NCBI GenBank assembly: GCA_023428135.1
Contig: JAEYZG010000023.1
Location: 1-48,220, forward strand
DNA length: 48,220 nt
Reading direction: 5' to 3'
DNA from: Bacteroidota bacterium
GTDB taxonomy: Bacteria; Bacteroidota; Bacteroidia; Cytophagales; Cytophagaceae
The notes under the pieces were generated by a model, which saw only the letters and a list, made by a program, of their open reading frames with translations, searched no databases and was not told the DNA's origin. The position numbers and the translations under genes are program-made. Below, piece by piece: positions 17,544-25,839 of the stretch (positions are counted from its first letter, which is position 1; each line of letters begins with the position of its first letter).

Positions 17544-18779
17544 ATGAAGAATTTATTAATGCCCTTGCTTTTGCTATTGCTGGTCTCTCGAATAGAAGGT
17601 GCTAAAGCTGGGATATTTAAGACAATTGATGGTCAACCTACAAAAGCGAATTATTATAGCTGGAACTATACTTTAGGGACATGGGAGTATAATGGTGCTT
17701 CTGAATTTGAATACGATGCCAACAATAATCTGATTTTGGAGCTATACACTTCTTCTAAGAAAATTTATTCCTATAATGACCAGGGAAAAGAGACAGGAAA
17801 TATTACGTATCGATATGTAAACAAGGATTTTGTTCCTTCAAGTAAGGAGATCCGAACATACGATTCCAAAGGGCACCTTATGAGGTTTGAGAGTTTTGGC
17901 TCAAGTGATGGGGTTAGTTGGAGTAATAGAGAGCAAACTGTTTATTATTATTCTAATAGTACACTTGAATATCCAGATATGGTAGAGAAGTATACAGGGC
18001 AATTAGGTACATGGTATTTGTCCAGGAAATTTTCTAATATGGTTTGGACAGATTTTGAAAGAGAAAAATTTTCTTCTGGCTTAATTGAAGAAGGTACAGA
18101 TCGAAGAACTACTTACACGACAGATAGTGAAGGAATAAAAAAAGGAAGAATGGAAACATATAGCTCCAATACAAAAACCTGGACTTATTCATTGGAGGAG
18201 GTTCATACTAAGGACGACCAGGGTAATACTACTATGACAATTCAGGGAGACTATGGCGGTGGCCCTATAGTGTTTTCAAGAATTATTTATCCGGTAGATG
18301 TTAAAGGAAATGATGCAGGTTATCTTGCAGAAATTTGGTCTACCAATAAATGGGTGTTTCTATCTTCTGAATTGATTACCAATACCTATAATTCAAATGG
18401 TGCATTGACGGAAACAATAAATGAAGGTAAGGAGGTTGGTTCTGTATTAGAATATCAATTAACAGGAATAAACTATAAGACGAGAATAATTTATGAGGGC
18501 TATGGTGAAGTAACTTCATTAGAGCAACCTTCCCGGAATTCCGGGTTTCAGATGGCTGCTTATCCTAATCCATGTAAAAATATTCTGAATATTAAAGGGA
18601 TAAGCAAAGAAGATATGCATGTCTCTTTGTTTGATATGAATAATCATTCGGTTTTATCTACAATAATTTCAGAAGGAAAGGGGAGTATCGCAATTGAAAA
18701 TGTCCCCTCTGGAATATATATTCTTAAAGTGGCTGGTCAGTCCGGTGACATTTGTATTCAAAAAATTGTTAAAGAATAA
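17544..18779 (+). CDS. Secreted protein with T9SS type A sorting domain
   Basis: 411 residues with a signal peptide (MKNLLMPLLLLLLVSRIEG). Residues 40-330 form repeated short beta units with Tyr, Thr and Asn-Gly turns (YDANNNLILELY, YNDQGKETGNITYRY, YDSKGHLMRFESF, YNSNGALTETINEG), similar in rhythm to YD/RHS-like or MORN-like repeats but without a firm match. The last ~75 residues are a T9SS type A sorting domain: AYPNPCKNILNIKGI, VSLFDMNNHSVLS, IENVPSGIYILKVAG, IQKIVKE. The protein is therefore exported by the type IX system and anchored or released at the surface. It has its own terminator. The function of the repeat part is unknown. Confidence 0.82.
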   Translation: MKNLLMPLLLLLLVSRIEGAKAGIFKTIDGQPTKANYYSWNYTLGTWEYNGASEFEYDANNNLILELYTSSKKIYSYNDQGKETGNITYRYVNKDFVPSSKEIRTYDSKGHLMRFESFGSSDGVSWSNREQTVYYYSNSTLEYPDMVEKYTGQLGTWYLSRKFSNMVWTDFEREKFSSGLIEEGTDRRTTYTTDSEGIKKGRMETYSSNTKTWTYSLEEVHTKDDQGNTTMTIQGDYGGGPIVFSRIIYPVDVKGNDAGYLAEIWSTNKWVFLSSELITNTYNSNGALTETINEGKEVGSVLEYQLTGINYKTRIIYEGYGEVTSLEQPSRNSGFQMAAYPNPCKNILNIKGISKEDMHVSLFDMNNHSVLSTIISEGKGSIAIENVPSGIYILKVAGQSGDICIQKIVKE

Positions 18780-18800
18780 ATTTAAACGCTACAAGATTTG

Positions 18801-18834
18801 AAAAGGGAGGATGTCAAAGTTCTCCCTTTTTTTT
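18801..18834 (+). terminator. Terminator of the 17.5-kb T9SS cargo gene
   Basis: Stem AAAAGGGAG (18801-18809) with CTCCCTTTT (18822-18830), extended by two inner pairs, then a T-run. The rest of the 18.8-19.15 kb gap holds only the possible promoter described below and an imperfect GTTCA/TGAAC palindrome near 19005. Confidence 0.85.
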
Positions 18835-19092
18835 AATGTTAGCCAGATTATCTGGTTATTAGTTATTTTTAATTGTAGTTTCCTAAAAACAATTTTAGTA
18901 CGGAGCTCAATTCAAAATAACCATTCATGATAACAGATGCTATTTTTGTTAACTAACTTAAAAAACTTTGATAGGTAATTTTTTTTGTCTTTTGCACTAG
19001 TATAGTTCATAGTTTATTGAACCTTAGATGTGTTTAATTACATTGGGTGGATGTGTATGTAATAATGAGCCAAACTTACAGAGATGCCCTGG

Positions 19093-19124
19093 TTTGATCC
19101 CCCCTTCATGATTTCGTATCTTGC
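19093..19124 (+). promoter_or_regulatory. Probable promoter of the FG-GAP gene
   Basis: TTTG at 19093-19096, a 20-base spacer, then TATCTTG at 19117-19123 (close to TAnnTTTG, one T short), 27 bases before the ATG. Confidence 0.42.
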
Positions 19125-19150
19125 ACTACGTATTAAAATTTTAATTCATT

Positions 19151-21364
19151 ATGTTTTTAAAACATGTAAAAGCTTTGGGGGGCGTACTTTCCTGCTTAAT
19201 TATTTCAGGTACTATCTATGCTCAAAATTATCCGGCAGTATTGGATGTCACTAATTTAAGTGGTTTAAATGGATTTGCCGTACCTGCACTTAACACTGGA
19301 GATAGAATTGGATCAGATTTAGATTTTATTGGAGACCTGAATGGTGATGGATTTGATGATATAGCAATTGGTTCTCAGGAGCAAAACAACACTGGGTTTA
19401 AGTTAGGAGGTACAGCTTATATTATATTCGGTTCAAATAAACCATTTGCTTCTACTTTTGATCTTAGCTCTCTTGATGGTACCAATGGGTTTATTGTGCA
19501 AGGAATCGCAGTAGATGAAAGAAGAGGAAGGGTTGTAAAAGGATTAGGAGATGTTAATAATGATGGAATTGATGACATTGTCATTGGGTCAGAGGGTAGC
19601 AAACACATTATCCTGTATGGTAAAAAAAGTAGATTTCCGGCATCAATAATTGCTATCGATATTAATGGCACGAATGGGTTTATCATAGATCAAAGCGGTA
19701 TCAATGAAATAACTGGTGCTGGTGATGTGAATGGCGACGGCATTAGTGATATCATTTTAGGCCAAGCGCATTGGAGTGAACAAACCTGGGTGATTTTTGG
19801 TAAAAATGGAAACTTCCCTGCTACTATTACTTCAACTTATGTTGATGGGGTAAATGGTTTCAAGGTGTCTTCTGCTAGTAATACTAGCATAGCTTCCTTT
19901 CACGTTAGCTCTGCAGGTGATATTAATAATGATGGCTACGATGATATAATTATCGGTAACTGGGCCGAAAGTAATACAGAAAATCCAAAATTGACTCATG
20001 TTGTGTTTGGCAGGCCTGCACCTTTTCCCACATTGATTGATGTCAATACATTAAATGGAACAAATGGGTTTGCCATCGAAAATTATAGCAGTGAATTTTT
20101 AAAGTGGGTAGGTAAGCTTGGAGATATCAATGGTGATGGAATTGACGATATCTACTCAGATAACAGCATTATAATGGGGTCTTCCATGCCTTTTCCTGCC
20201 GTTGTAACAAAAGATAATACATTAGATGGGATAAAAGGATTTCTAATTCCAAATGTTAGTTTATCGATGTCTTCTGCTGGTGATCTTAATTTTGATGGGG
20301 TAAATGATTTTATTGCAATTGCTTCAAGTCAGGAGTCTTATGTCATATTTGGTAGGAAAAACGGATTTGATGCAACCTTCAATGTTGCAGATTTAGACGG
20401 GACAAAAGGATTTAAAATTAAAGACCTATCTATCTCCAATATTGGTCGACCAGTTGGTGGAAATCACGATTTTAATGGGGATGGTAAAGCTGATTTTGTG
20501 ATAGGTAGTGAGCATGCTCAATCGAAGGGGATTGTTTATGTAGTGTTCGGTGGAGACCATGTCGTATTGCCATTGGAAGATACTTATCCAAAAATTATAA
20601 ACTTAGGGTTTCAAAATTTTGATTTTGAAGTGAAACCTAAAGAAAATGGAGTTATATTTTTTGCCATCTATAAAGGGATACCACTGACAATAACACAACA
20701 AAGTGTTATTAGATCAGGGAAGAATGCTTTGCAATATGGAGCATTCTCTGTGGAAAATGTAAATAAATTTTGGCCTATTGTTAATCTGGAAATGAATACC
20801 GCATATACCTTATACCTGTATATGGAAGATGAAATAGGCAATATTGGAACAATATATAAAGTGCAGAATATAAAAACTCTTGCAGATACTCAAGGTCCGA
20901 CTTTCTTAGTATGTCCTTCTGATCAGATGGTAGGGGAAAGCGTATTACCAAATTTCCTGGATCTGGTTGAAGTAGCTGATAATCTTGATGAAAATCCAAG
21001 TGTGAGTCAAACACCTGCTGCGGGTAAAAATATGATAGATGGAATGACTATTACCATCACAGCTGTCGATAATCTTAATAATCACTCTACATGTACCTTT
21101 AAAGTATTCAGCTTGCTTACGTCCATAAATGGAGGTACAGATGCAGGAATAAATCTTTACCCAAATCCCGTCAAAAACACTATTTATCTTGATGGAGATG
21201 TTCTCTATCAATATAAAATTGTGAATGCAGTAGGATTGAATTGTATGGAAGGGGTCACAAATTCTACAATTAATGTAGAGGCATTAAACGCAGGTTTTTA
21301 TACTATTCAGCTTTATACTCAGGATGGGCAGTTGCGTCATCAGCAAAAACTGGTAAAAGAATAA
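19151..21364 (+). CDS. FG-GAP repeat secreted protein with T9SS sorting domain
   Basis: 737 residues with a signal peptide ending near TIYAQ. From about residue 55 to 470 there are about seven FG-GAP (integrin-alpha-like) propeller repeats, each with a calcium-loop motif (GDLNGDGFDDIAIGS, GDVNNDGIDDIVIG, GDVNGDGISDIILG, GDINNDGYDDIIIG, GDINGDGIDDIYSD, GDLNFDGVNDF, HDFNGDGKADFVIGS). Each is followed by an IFG or VFG strand and separated by a 'DGTNGF' linker. A HYR-like domain follows at about 578-655 (GPTFLVCPSDQ ... ITITAVDNLNNHSTCTF), and a T9SS type A domain at about 660-737 (INLYPNPVKNTIYL ... QKLVKE). It is a surface or released protein that probably folds as a Ca-stabilised propeller; its ligand is unknown. 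Confidence 0.88.
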   Translation: MFLKHVKALGGVLSCLIISGTIYAQNYPAVLDVTNLSGLNGFAVPALNTGDRIGSDLDFIGDLNGDGFDDIAIGSQEQNNTGFKLGGTAYIIFGSNKPFASTFDLSSLDGTNGFIVQGIAVDERRGRVVKGLGDVNNDGIDDIVIGSEGSKHIILYGKKSRFPASIIAIDINGTNGFIIDQSGINEITGAGDVNGDGISDIILGQAHWSEQTWVIFGKNGNFPATITSTYVDGVNGFKVSSASNTSIASFHVSSAGDINNDGYDDIIIGNWAESNTENPKLTHVVFGRPAPFPTLIDVNTLNGTNGFAIENYSSEFLKWVGKLGDINGDGIDDIYSDNSIIMGSSMPFPAVVTKDNTLDGIKGFLIPNVSLSMSSAGDLNFDGVNDFIAIASSQESYVIFGRKNGFDATFNVADLDGTKGFKIKDLSISNIGRPVGGNHDFNGDGKADFVIGSEHAQSKGIVYVVFGGDHVVLPLEDTYPKIINLGFQNFDFEVKPKENGVIFFAIYKGIPLTITQQSVIRSGKNALQYGAFSVENVNKFWPIVNLEMNTAYTLYLYMEDEIGNIGTIYKVQNIKTLADTQGPTFLVCPSDQMVGESVLPNFLDLVEVADNLDENPSVSQTPAAGKNMIDGMTITITAVDNLNNHSTCTFKVFSLLTSINGGTDAGINLYPNPVKNTIYLDGDVLYQYKIVNAVGLNCMEGVTNSTINVEALNAGFYTIQLYTQDGQLRHQQKLVKE

Positions 21365-21390
21365 TAGATTTAATTAGTTCATTTTCATTG

Positions 21391-21431
21391 AGTACAGGTT
21401 TGGGTTCTATAGCCTAAATCTGTACTTTTTT
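21391..21431 (+). terminator. Terminator of the FG-GAP gene
   Basis: 14-bp stem with two G-T pairs (21391-21404 with 21413-21426), an 8-base loop, then TTTTT. Confidence 0.85.
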
Positions 21432-21672
21432 ATTATCATTGTTGTCTGGGTGTTTTTCTAGAGTTATGCCTATTTTGTGGTAGGTGAAACTATTTTCTAA
21501 CTTTCCTTATTTTATAGTCAGACATACTTTTCGTCCGCATTTGACCCTCAAATTGCTGCACCGGCCTATGTTTTTATAGGTTTTGTTTTGTGGATTCAGT
21601 GTTTTCATGGATAGTATATAGGTGAAAATACAGTATGATTTTGTTGAATTTATACACTAGATTTGATTAATA

Positions 21673-21813
21673 ATGGAAGGTTTTTGTAAAACATATAATC
21701 TGCTGCAATCTCCAACCGGGAAACGCTTTGCTTTTCCGGCAGATTCTGTATGTGATAAAACCTTTATATTTAATCTTCTTCTATCCCTGCCTTCTAAAGA
21801 CTTTATTAATTAA
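21673..21813 (+). CDS. Possible 46-residue small ORF (doubtful)
   Basis: ATG at 21673 opens 46 codons (begins MEGFCKTYNLLQSPTGKRF, ends SLPSKDFIN) and closes with TAA directly against an inverted repeat at 21814. No ribosome site is clear and no family is recognised. The gap from 21432 to 21908 otherwise has no gene. Listed because its stop abuts a hairpin; it may equally be chance. Confidence 0.2.
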   Translation: MEGFCKTYNLLQSPTGKRFAFPADSVCDKTFIFNLLLSLPSKDFIN

Positions 21814-21855
21814 TCCCCGACCCATTCTTTTTTTTATTTAAAGGGTTCGGGGAAT
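21697..21855 (+). other. Two inverted repeats in the leader before the glutamate-synthase-like gene
   Basis: AATCTGC (21697-21703) pairs with GCAGATT (21739-21745) around an inner CCGGGAAA/TTTTCCGG pair. A second structure pairs TCCCCGACCC (21814-21823) with GGGTTCGGGGA (21843-21853), one base bulged, with a T-rich loop. Together they could form a structured 5' region or an imperfect terminator 55 bases before the next gene. Confidence 0.4.
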
Positions 21856-21908
21856 TCAGTTACTTCTTTTGAGTTTCTGTTTCTGTTATTAATTATTCGT
21901 CTTTAGCT

Positions 21909-23237
21909 ATGTTAAAAAAAATATTTCTTGAACCTGTAGAAAAAATTATTTTCCTGGCAGCCATATTACTTACGGCAATAACCATTTTTATTGCCATCTA
22001 TATTGGAAGTGATATACTTGTAATTATTAGCGTTCTGTTAACTGTATCTGTTCTTGTTTTACAGAGGGTGATCTCGTCTGAAAGCTGGTATTTCAGGAAG
22101 GCAGCTATTCATGAAAAAATTGTTAAGAATTCAGACTGGTTGAGCTATAGTATTAAAGCTTTAGCATTCCGACTGCTTTCTGATAAAAGGAATAAGTATT
22201 ACTGGCTGTCCTGTCTCAAAATAAGGAATGTGTCCGTTATTGCCGCTTCAGATCCCTCTGCTATTAAAAGTTCAGATTATATGCCGGATGAGTTTATGAT
22301 AGTTGCAGGGCATAGGCCCGAAATGCCCAAGGGAGACTTAAGGGTACATATCGGAAGTACTCAGTGCATGCAACCCTATTTTATGAATGTTATCCATTTC
22401 CGGAATAGTAGTGTTTACTTTCAATTAGAAGGGAATAGCGATGACTCTCATCACACATTTGATAAGAATGACATTGTGCTGGAGATAAAAAGTAATGGTC
22501 CATTCATGTTAAATGAAAGATTCAACGAGAAGTTATTTCTGCAAACTGCCTTGAAACCAGGCGTTAAAATGATAGAAATTGATCTTTCCTTAATGACATC
22601 AGGATTTTTCAATGAAGGTATTCGAATCGATTGTATTAGAGATCTGCTGAGTTTTGTCTGGAAGGTCAGACGTATCACAATGGGAAAGCCTGTAGGAATT
22701 AAACTCACGAAGTACAATAGAGGCTGTTTATCTGATCTTTGCAGTGAGATAAATAAGTCAATAACTATTCCGGATTTTATCACTCTTTCTGCTGAGTTTT
22801 ATAAATCTTTTCAAACCCATCCTGCAAATGAAGGTAAAGATCAGGATGACTTTTATGTCTCTGCAAGTAAGATCTTAAGGATGCATAAGCTGGATGAAGA
22901 GGTTAAAATTATAGCAGAAGGAACAATAGAGTCTGGATTTGATCTTTATAAATCCTTTGCGCTGGGGATATCTGCCTGGTTCCTTAATTCTGGAGTTTAT
23001 TTCAAGTCAATGAATGCTAAATATATTCTTTCTGATAAGTATGAAGCCAGGGAAGAATTGTTAAATAGTTGCTTTGAATTTATGAAACTCGGTGGATATA
23101 CTGAAACATGGCAGGTAGAGCCATATTCCATATACAAAAAGGATATTAAAGGCAAATACAATTCGCTTTATGATTTATACTTCCAGAAAGCAGTGGGTGT
23201 TTCATCTGCTTCAATTAAACATTTCAATTTAAACTAA
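21909..23237 (+). CDS. Degenerate glutamate-synthase-family (GltB-like) membrane protein
   Basis: 442 residues. Two N-terminal hydrophobic segments (about 12-55) and the body match FMN-binding glutamate-synthase-family proteins in order. Residues VHIGSTQCMQPYFMNV correspond to 'GGPQCTQPY..S'; KPGVKMIEIDLS to 'RPQVKMIELKLSQGAKPG'; GKPVGIKL is intact; GFDLYKSFALGISAWFLNSG matches the 'GFDIAKALALGAD..NSARGF' block. The catalytic parts are missing: no TGEGG loop (about 50 residues lost after SSVYF), SQGAKPGHGG is replaced by SLMTSGFFNEG, and the DGAEGGTGAAP loop by LSAEFYKSFQTHP. It is therefore probably unable to bind FMN or catalyse glutamate formation and may be a pseudo-enzyme. It is followed 10 bases later by an Rnk-like gene. 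Confidence 0.72.
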   Translation: MLKKIFLEPVEKIIFLAAILLTAITIFIAIYIGSDILVIISVLLTVSVLVLQRVISSESWYFRKAAIHEKIVKNSDWLSYSIKALAFRLLSDKRNKYYWLSCLKIRNVSVIAASDPSAIKSSDYMPDEFMIVAGHRPEMPKGDLRVHIGSTQCMQPYFMNVIHFRNSSVYFQLEGNSDDSHHTFDKNDIVLEIKSNGPFMLNERFNEKLFLQTALKPGVKMIEIDLSLMTSGFFNEGIRIDCIRDLLSFVWKVRRITMGKPVGIKLTKYNRGCLSDLCSEINKSITIPDFITLSAEFYKSFQTHPANEGKDQDDFYVSASKILRMHKLDEEVKIIAEGTIESGFDLYKSFALGISAWFLNSGVYFKSMNAKYILSDKYEAREELLNSCFEFMKLGGYTETWQVEPYSIYKKDIKGKYNSLYDLYFQKAVGVSSASIKHFNLN

Positions 23238-23247
23238 CAGATATTTA

Positions 23248-23628
23248 ATGAAAAAGGAAATTATTTTATCCAGACAAGACTATGATCTTATTACAAGTCT
23301 TATCAAAAATGCTCCGTCAGATTTTTCTCAGTATAGTTTAAAGAAGCTTAGTACTGAGTTGAGATCTGCTAAAGTGGTGGAAGGTGAAAGTCTTCCTGCA
23401 GATGTAATAAGAGTAAACTCTGAAGTGGAAATTATTGATGAGAAAGATAAGAAGAGCATGACATTTAAGCTCGTTCCGCCTTCTCTTTCTAATCTGAAAG
23501 AAAACAAGCTGTCAATTTTAGCTCCACTGGGATCTGCTATTATCGGTTACAGGAAAGGCGACCTCGTAGAGTGGGAAGTACCGGCTGGTAAAAAAGTATT
23601 TAAGATTAAAGAGGTGAGAAATTCCTGA
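23248..23628 (+). CDS. rnk: GreA/GreB-family protein, Rnk type
   Basis: 126 residues. The C-terminal half is the GreA/GreB C-terminal (FKBP-like) fold: EVEIIDEKDKKSMTFKLVPP, then SILAPLGSAIIGYRKGDLVEWEVPAGKKVFKIKEV, the usual 'S..SPlG.AllG...Gd.v.w..P.G......I' pattern. The N-terminal half is short and helical (LSRQDYDLITSLI), not the long GreA coiled coil, as in Rnk, which binds RNA polymerase near the secondary channel without cleaving transcripts. It lies 10 bases after the degenerate glutamate-synthase-like gene, so co-transcription is likely, although no functional link is known. Confidence 0.8.
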   Translation: MKKEIILSRQDYDLITSLIKNAPSDFSQYSLKKLSTELRSAKVVEGESLPADVIRVNSEVEIIDEKDKKSMTFKLVPPSLSNLKENKLSILAPLGSAIIGYRKGDLVEWEVPAGKKVFKIKEVRNS

Positions 23629-23668
23629 AGAGAATGCTTTCTCTTTTTATCACTAGTTAATAGTTATT

Positions 23669-23761
23669 ACACAGATATATACAGAGGCCATGTTCAGCAA
23701 TTATCACTTTATCCTGATGCTTGTGTTTAATTTGTTGAACATTCTCTGTGTATTTCTGTGT
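23669..23761. repeat. Long imperfect palindrome (REP-like)
   Basis: ACACAGATATATACAGAG (23669-23686) pairs with its near-complement at 23744-23761 (16 of 18 positions). Inside, TGTTCAGCAA (23691-23700) pairs with TTGTTGAACA (23731-23740), 9 of 10. The 93-base unit could fold into one long hairpin. Intergenic 'CTCTGTG' palindromes of this kind are, as far as I recall, dispersed in many bacterial genomes. Confidence 0.65.
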
Positions 23762-24233
23762 TATAATAGTCAAACGGAAACTTTCTGATTTAAGATTTCC
23801 ACTTTTTCCGCTTAATTATTTCTTCTCCAAAGAACAATCGAGCAGCTCTTTATTATTTGTTTTTTGTTCCCCATTGAAAAATGATTCAGGCCAACATCCA
23901 AGGTCATGAAATACATGATCTTCCTATTCCAAAATAAGTTTATGAGTAGCTGAAGAATGAATAGAAAATAAAGAACGACCTCTTGAAATTTCGAAAAAGA
24001 ATTTGAAACTTGAATATTTGAATAAGAATTGATCCTCAAAACGGACTTTTAAAAGACGTATATTGGTTTAAATATAGCCCGATCTATAGAGATACAGAAC
24101 GGACCTATCAGGTATTTTCTAATCATTCAGTATGTATAAATTTCATGAGAAAAAAGTAATATTGTGAAAAAATGAAAAGAGTGGATGCTTTCAATTCTAT
24201 TTACTAGTTCAATACATTAATAAAAATAAAATA
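23762..24233. other. Gene-poor AT-rich gap
   Basis: No convincing gene, RNA or terminator was seen. A 75-residue minus-strand frame (23812-24039) lacks a family match or ribosome site. The stretch is rich in A/T with short GAAATTTCGAAAAAG-like tracts. Confidence 0.5.
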
Positions 24234-24569
24234 ATGACAGAAGAAAACAAACCATGTCCTCAATGTAAATCACCTTATGGGTATTTAAGCGGATCATTGA
24301 TGATGTGCCCGGAATGTGGACACGAGTGGGATCCTAATGAAGTAGAAGAAACTGGACTTGTTGTAAAGGATGCGAATGGAAATATTCTGAAAGATGGTGA
24401 TTCTGTAGTGGTAATCAAAAATTTACCGGTAAAAGGATCTCCACAACCCGTAAAAGCAGGTACAAAAGTGAAAAACATTAAGTTAGTAGAGGGGGATCAC
24501 AATATAGACTGCAAGATCGATGGATTCGGCTCTATGGCTTTGAAATCGGAGTTTGTGAAGAAGACATAA
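24234..24569 (+). CDS. yjdM: YjdM/PhnA-like zinc-ribbon protein
   Basis: 111 residues. The N-terminal zinc ribbon has Cys8-x2-Cys11 (CPQC) and Cys25-x2-Cys28 (CPECGHEW); the C-terminal half (DANGNILKDGDSVVVIKNL, KVKNIKLVEGDHNIDCKIDGF, MALKSEFVKK) is the conserved SH3-like PhnA domain. The family was once named for alkylphosphonate use, but no phn genes are nearby and the family's real role is unclear. It is a small cytoplasmic protein, transcribed alone and closed by a strong terminator that also serves the convergent lipoprotein array. Confidence 0.9.
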   Translation: MTEENKPCPQCKSPYGYLSGSLMMCPECGHEWDPNEVEETGLVVKDANGNILKDGDSVVVIKNLPVKGSPQPVKAGTKVKNIKLVEGDHNIDCKIDGFGSMALKSEFVKKT

Positions 24570-24580
24570 TGATAAATTTA

Positions 24581-24608
24581 GAATCAATTAGTTGATCAAA
24601 ATTGATTC
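24581..24608 (+). other. Perfect inverted repeat after yjdM
   Basis: GAATCAATT (24581-24589) and AATTGATTC (24600-24608), with the palindrome TTGATCAA in the loop. It lies 11 bases past the stop and has no T-run; possibly a protein-binding site or an mRNA 3' structure. Confidence 0.4.
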
Positions 24609-24622
24609 ATAATAGATTAAAC

Positions 24623-24662
24623 AAAAGAGGGCTATCTTACTTTTGAGACAGCCCTCTTTTTT
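24623..24662. terminator. Bidirectional terminator between yjdM and the lipoprotein array
   Basis: AAAAGAGGGCT (24623-24633) with AGCCCTCTTTT (24650-24660), a 16-base loop and T-runs on both strands. It separates two convergent transcription units. Confidence 0.88.
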
Positions 24663-24702
24663 AGTAGTGAGTTTCGCAAGGGGCTTTATTGTTAATAGAT
24701 AT

Positions 24703-25185
24703 TTAATTCTCTTTAGGGTTTAGATAATCCTGTTCTGTGAATGTGTATTTTAACTCGGTTTCAATATGACGTTTTGTTTCAGAAACTATTCTTGATTCCC
24801 AGCCACCTGTTGAAGACCCTCCAAAAATATTCCTGGGATTTCCAAAAGCGATGGCTTTAGTATTCGATCCGATCGTATTAAATCCATAATGAACTGCTAG
24901 CGTATTGTTATCAAATAAGACTAATGCAGAGTCTAAATTAATAGTGCTATTTAAGTAGTTTGAGGCATTGCCTTTTCCGAAGCCACTAGATTTATGTACC
25001 AGATAACATGAGGAAACAGAGATAGAATCTACTCTTAGATTGTTTATAATTATTCCGTCTTTATAATAGGTTATTTTAACTGAATGATTTGAATTATTGC
25101 ATATATAATTATTAGTGGAATATGATGACTCCTTTTTACATGCAGTTAAAATACTAACAAGCGCAAGAAGTACTTTCTTTTTCAT
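24703..25185 (-). CDS. Small lipoprotein, array member D
   Basis: 160 residues with a lipoprotein signal (MKKKVLLALVSILTAC, lipidated Cys16). It belongs to the paralogous family of this array: a Gly/Lys turn (KSSGFGKGNASNY), an LVLFDNN..AVHY segment, NPRNIF, then the conserved ending LKYTFTEQDYLNPKEN. No external family is recognised. It is the last and most divergent member; directly upstream is a decayed fragment resembling the 3' end of the metallopeptidase gene (25196-25250), and before that a terminator, so it must have its own promoter or be read through. The partner role suggested by the array is inference. Confidence 0.75.
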   Translation of the reverse strand: MKKKVLLALVSILTACKKESSYSTNNYICNNSNHSVKITYYKDGIIINNLRVDSISVSSCYLVHKSSGFGKGNASNYLNSTINLDSALVLFDNNTLAVHYGFNTIGSNTKAIAFGNPRNIFGGSSTGGWESRIVSETKRHIETELKYTFTEQDYLNPKEN

Positions 25186-25195
25186 TTTTTAAGTT

Positions 25196-25250
25196 TCAAA
25201 TTAAGACATTGATTTTACTTTAATTGATCACTTAAAGAAGTTTAACATAG
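25196..25250 (-). pseudogene. Possible decayed 3' end of a metallopeptidase copy
   Basis: On the minus strand a segment encodes SLSDQLK, matching SLRDQLK near the end of the intact peptidase (18 of 26 bases identical in the core by eye, including GTGATCA). After a frameshift it continues KINVLI-stop, like YQIDLLM. It sits just before lipoprotein D, exactly where the peptidase end sits before lipoprotein A. Weaker than the remnant at 26302. Confidence 0.42.
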
Positions 25251-25294
25251 TGGTCATAGATATGATTGACAGATAGGAGAATTGTTAGAAAAGT

Positions 25295-25316
25295 ATAAAG
25301 CCCTGCAGGGCTTTAT
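25295..25316 (-). terminator. Terminator after array member C
   Basis: A 22-base perfect palindrome, ATAAAGCCCTG and its mirror, centred on TGCA. It lies 32 bases past the stop codon of the minus-strand gene at 25348. Confidence 0.75.
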
Positions 25317-25347
25317 TCTATATACATATAGTATTGAATTTATATAA

Positions 25348-25830
25348 TTATTTACCTTTAGCTTTCAAATAATCCTGCTCCGTGAAGGTAAATGTATATT
25401 CGTTAGAAATCTTATATTTTCCCTCTGATACAATTCTTCTGATATAATTATCTCCATTATAAATACTTCTGTTATGGGTATATGGAATACCTGTAGGACC
25501 AAACCCCGAATTGGTAGAATAGTAGCTGTAATGCATACGTTTTACTGTGTCATCAAAGGCTATCTGTGTAGAGTCAAAAATAGCCAGGTGGATAGGATAA
25601 CTGTATCCAGCTCCTTTTCCTCGGGTACTTTTTTTTAAAACAGTTGTATCACTTCCTTTGGAAATGTAGAGAACGTCTTCATGGACAATATAACCATGAT
25701 AGTATGGAATGATATTGATTGAATGAGCTGTCTTGTTTGAGATGATACTTTCAGTGTAAGAACTTTCTTCATAGATGCAAGAAAACCCGATCATTGGAAT
25801 AATTGCTATGATAAATTGGTATTTGGTCAT
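25348..25830 (-). CDS. Small lipoprotein, array member C
   Basis: 160 residues with a lipoprotein signal ending MIGFSC (lipidated Cys18). Shared family marks are KSTRGKGAGYSYP, FDDTVKRMHYSYY, NRSIYN..IRRIVSEGKYKI and the ending EYTFTFTEQDYLKAKGK. It begins 9 bases after the original stop codon of the frameshifted member B (25840), so the two were one operon. It ends 32 bases before a palindromic terminator. Function is unknown; it probably faces the periplasm or the cell surface. Confidence 0.78.
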   Translation of the reverse strand: MTKYQFIIAIIPMIGFSCIYEESSYTESIISNKTAHSINIIPYYHGYIVHEDVLYISKGSDTTVLKKSTRGKGAGYSYPIHLAIFDSTQIAFDDTVKRMHYSYYSTNSGFGPTGIPYTHNRSIYNGDNYIRRIVSEGKYKISNEYTFTFTEQDYLKAKGK

Positions 25831-25839
25831 AAGGTTATC

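Noticed and set aside
23812..24039. 75-residue minus-strand frame
   Set aside because: Low-complexity AT-rich translation, no ribosome site, no recognisable family, no operon context.
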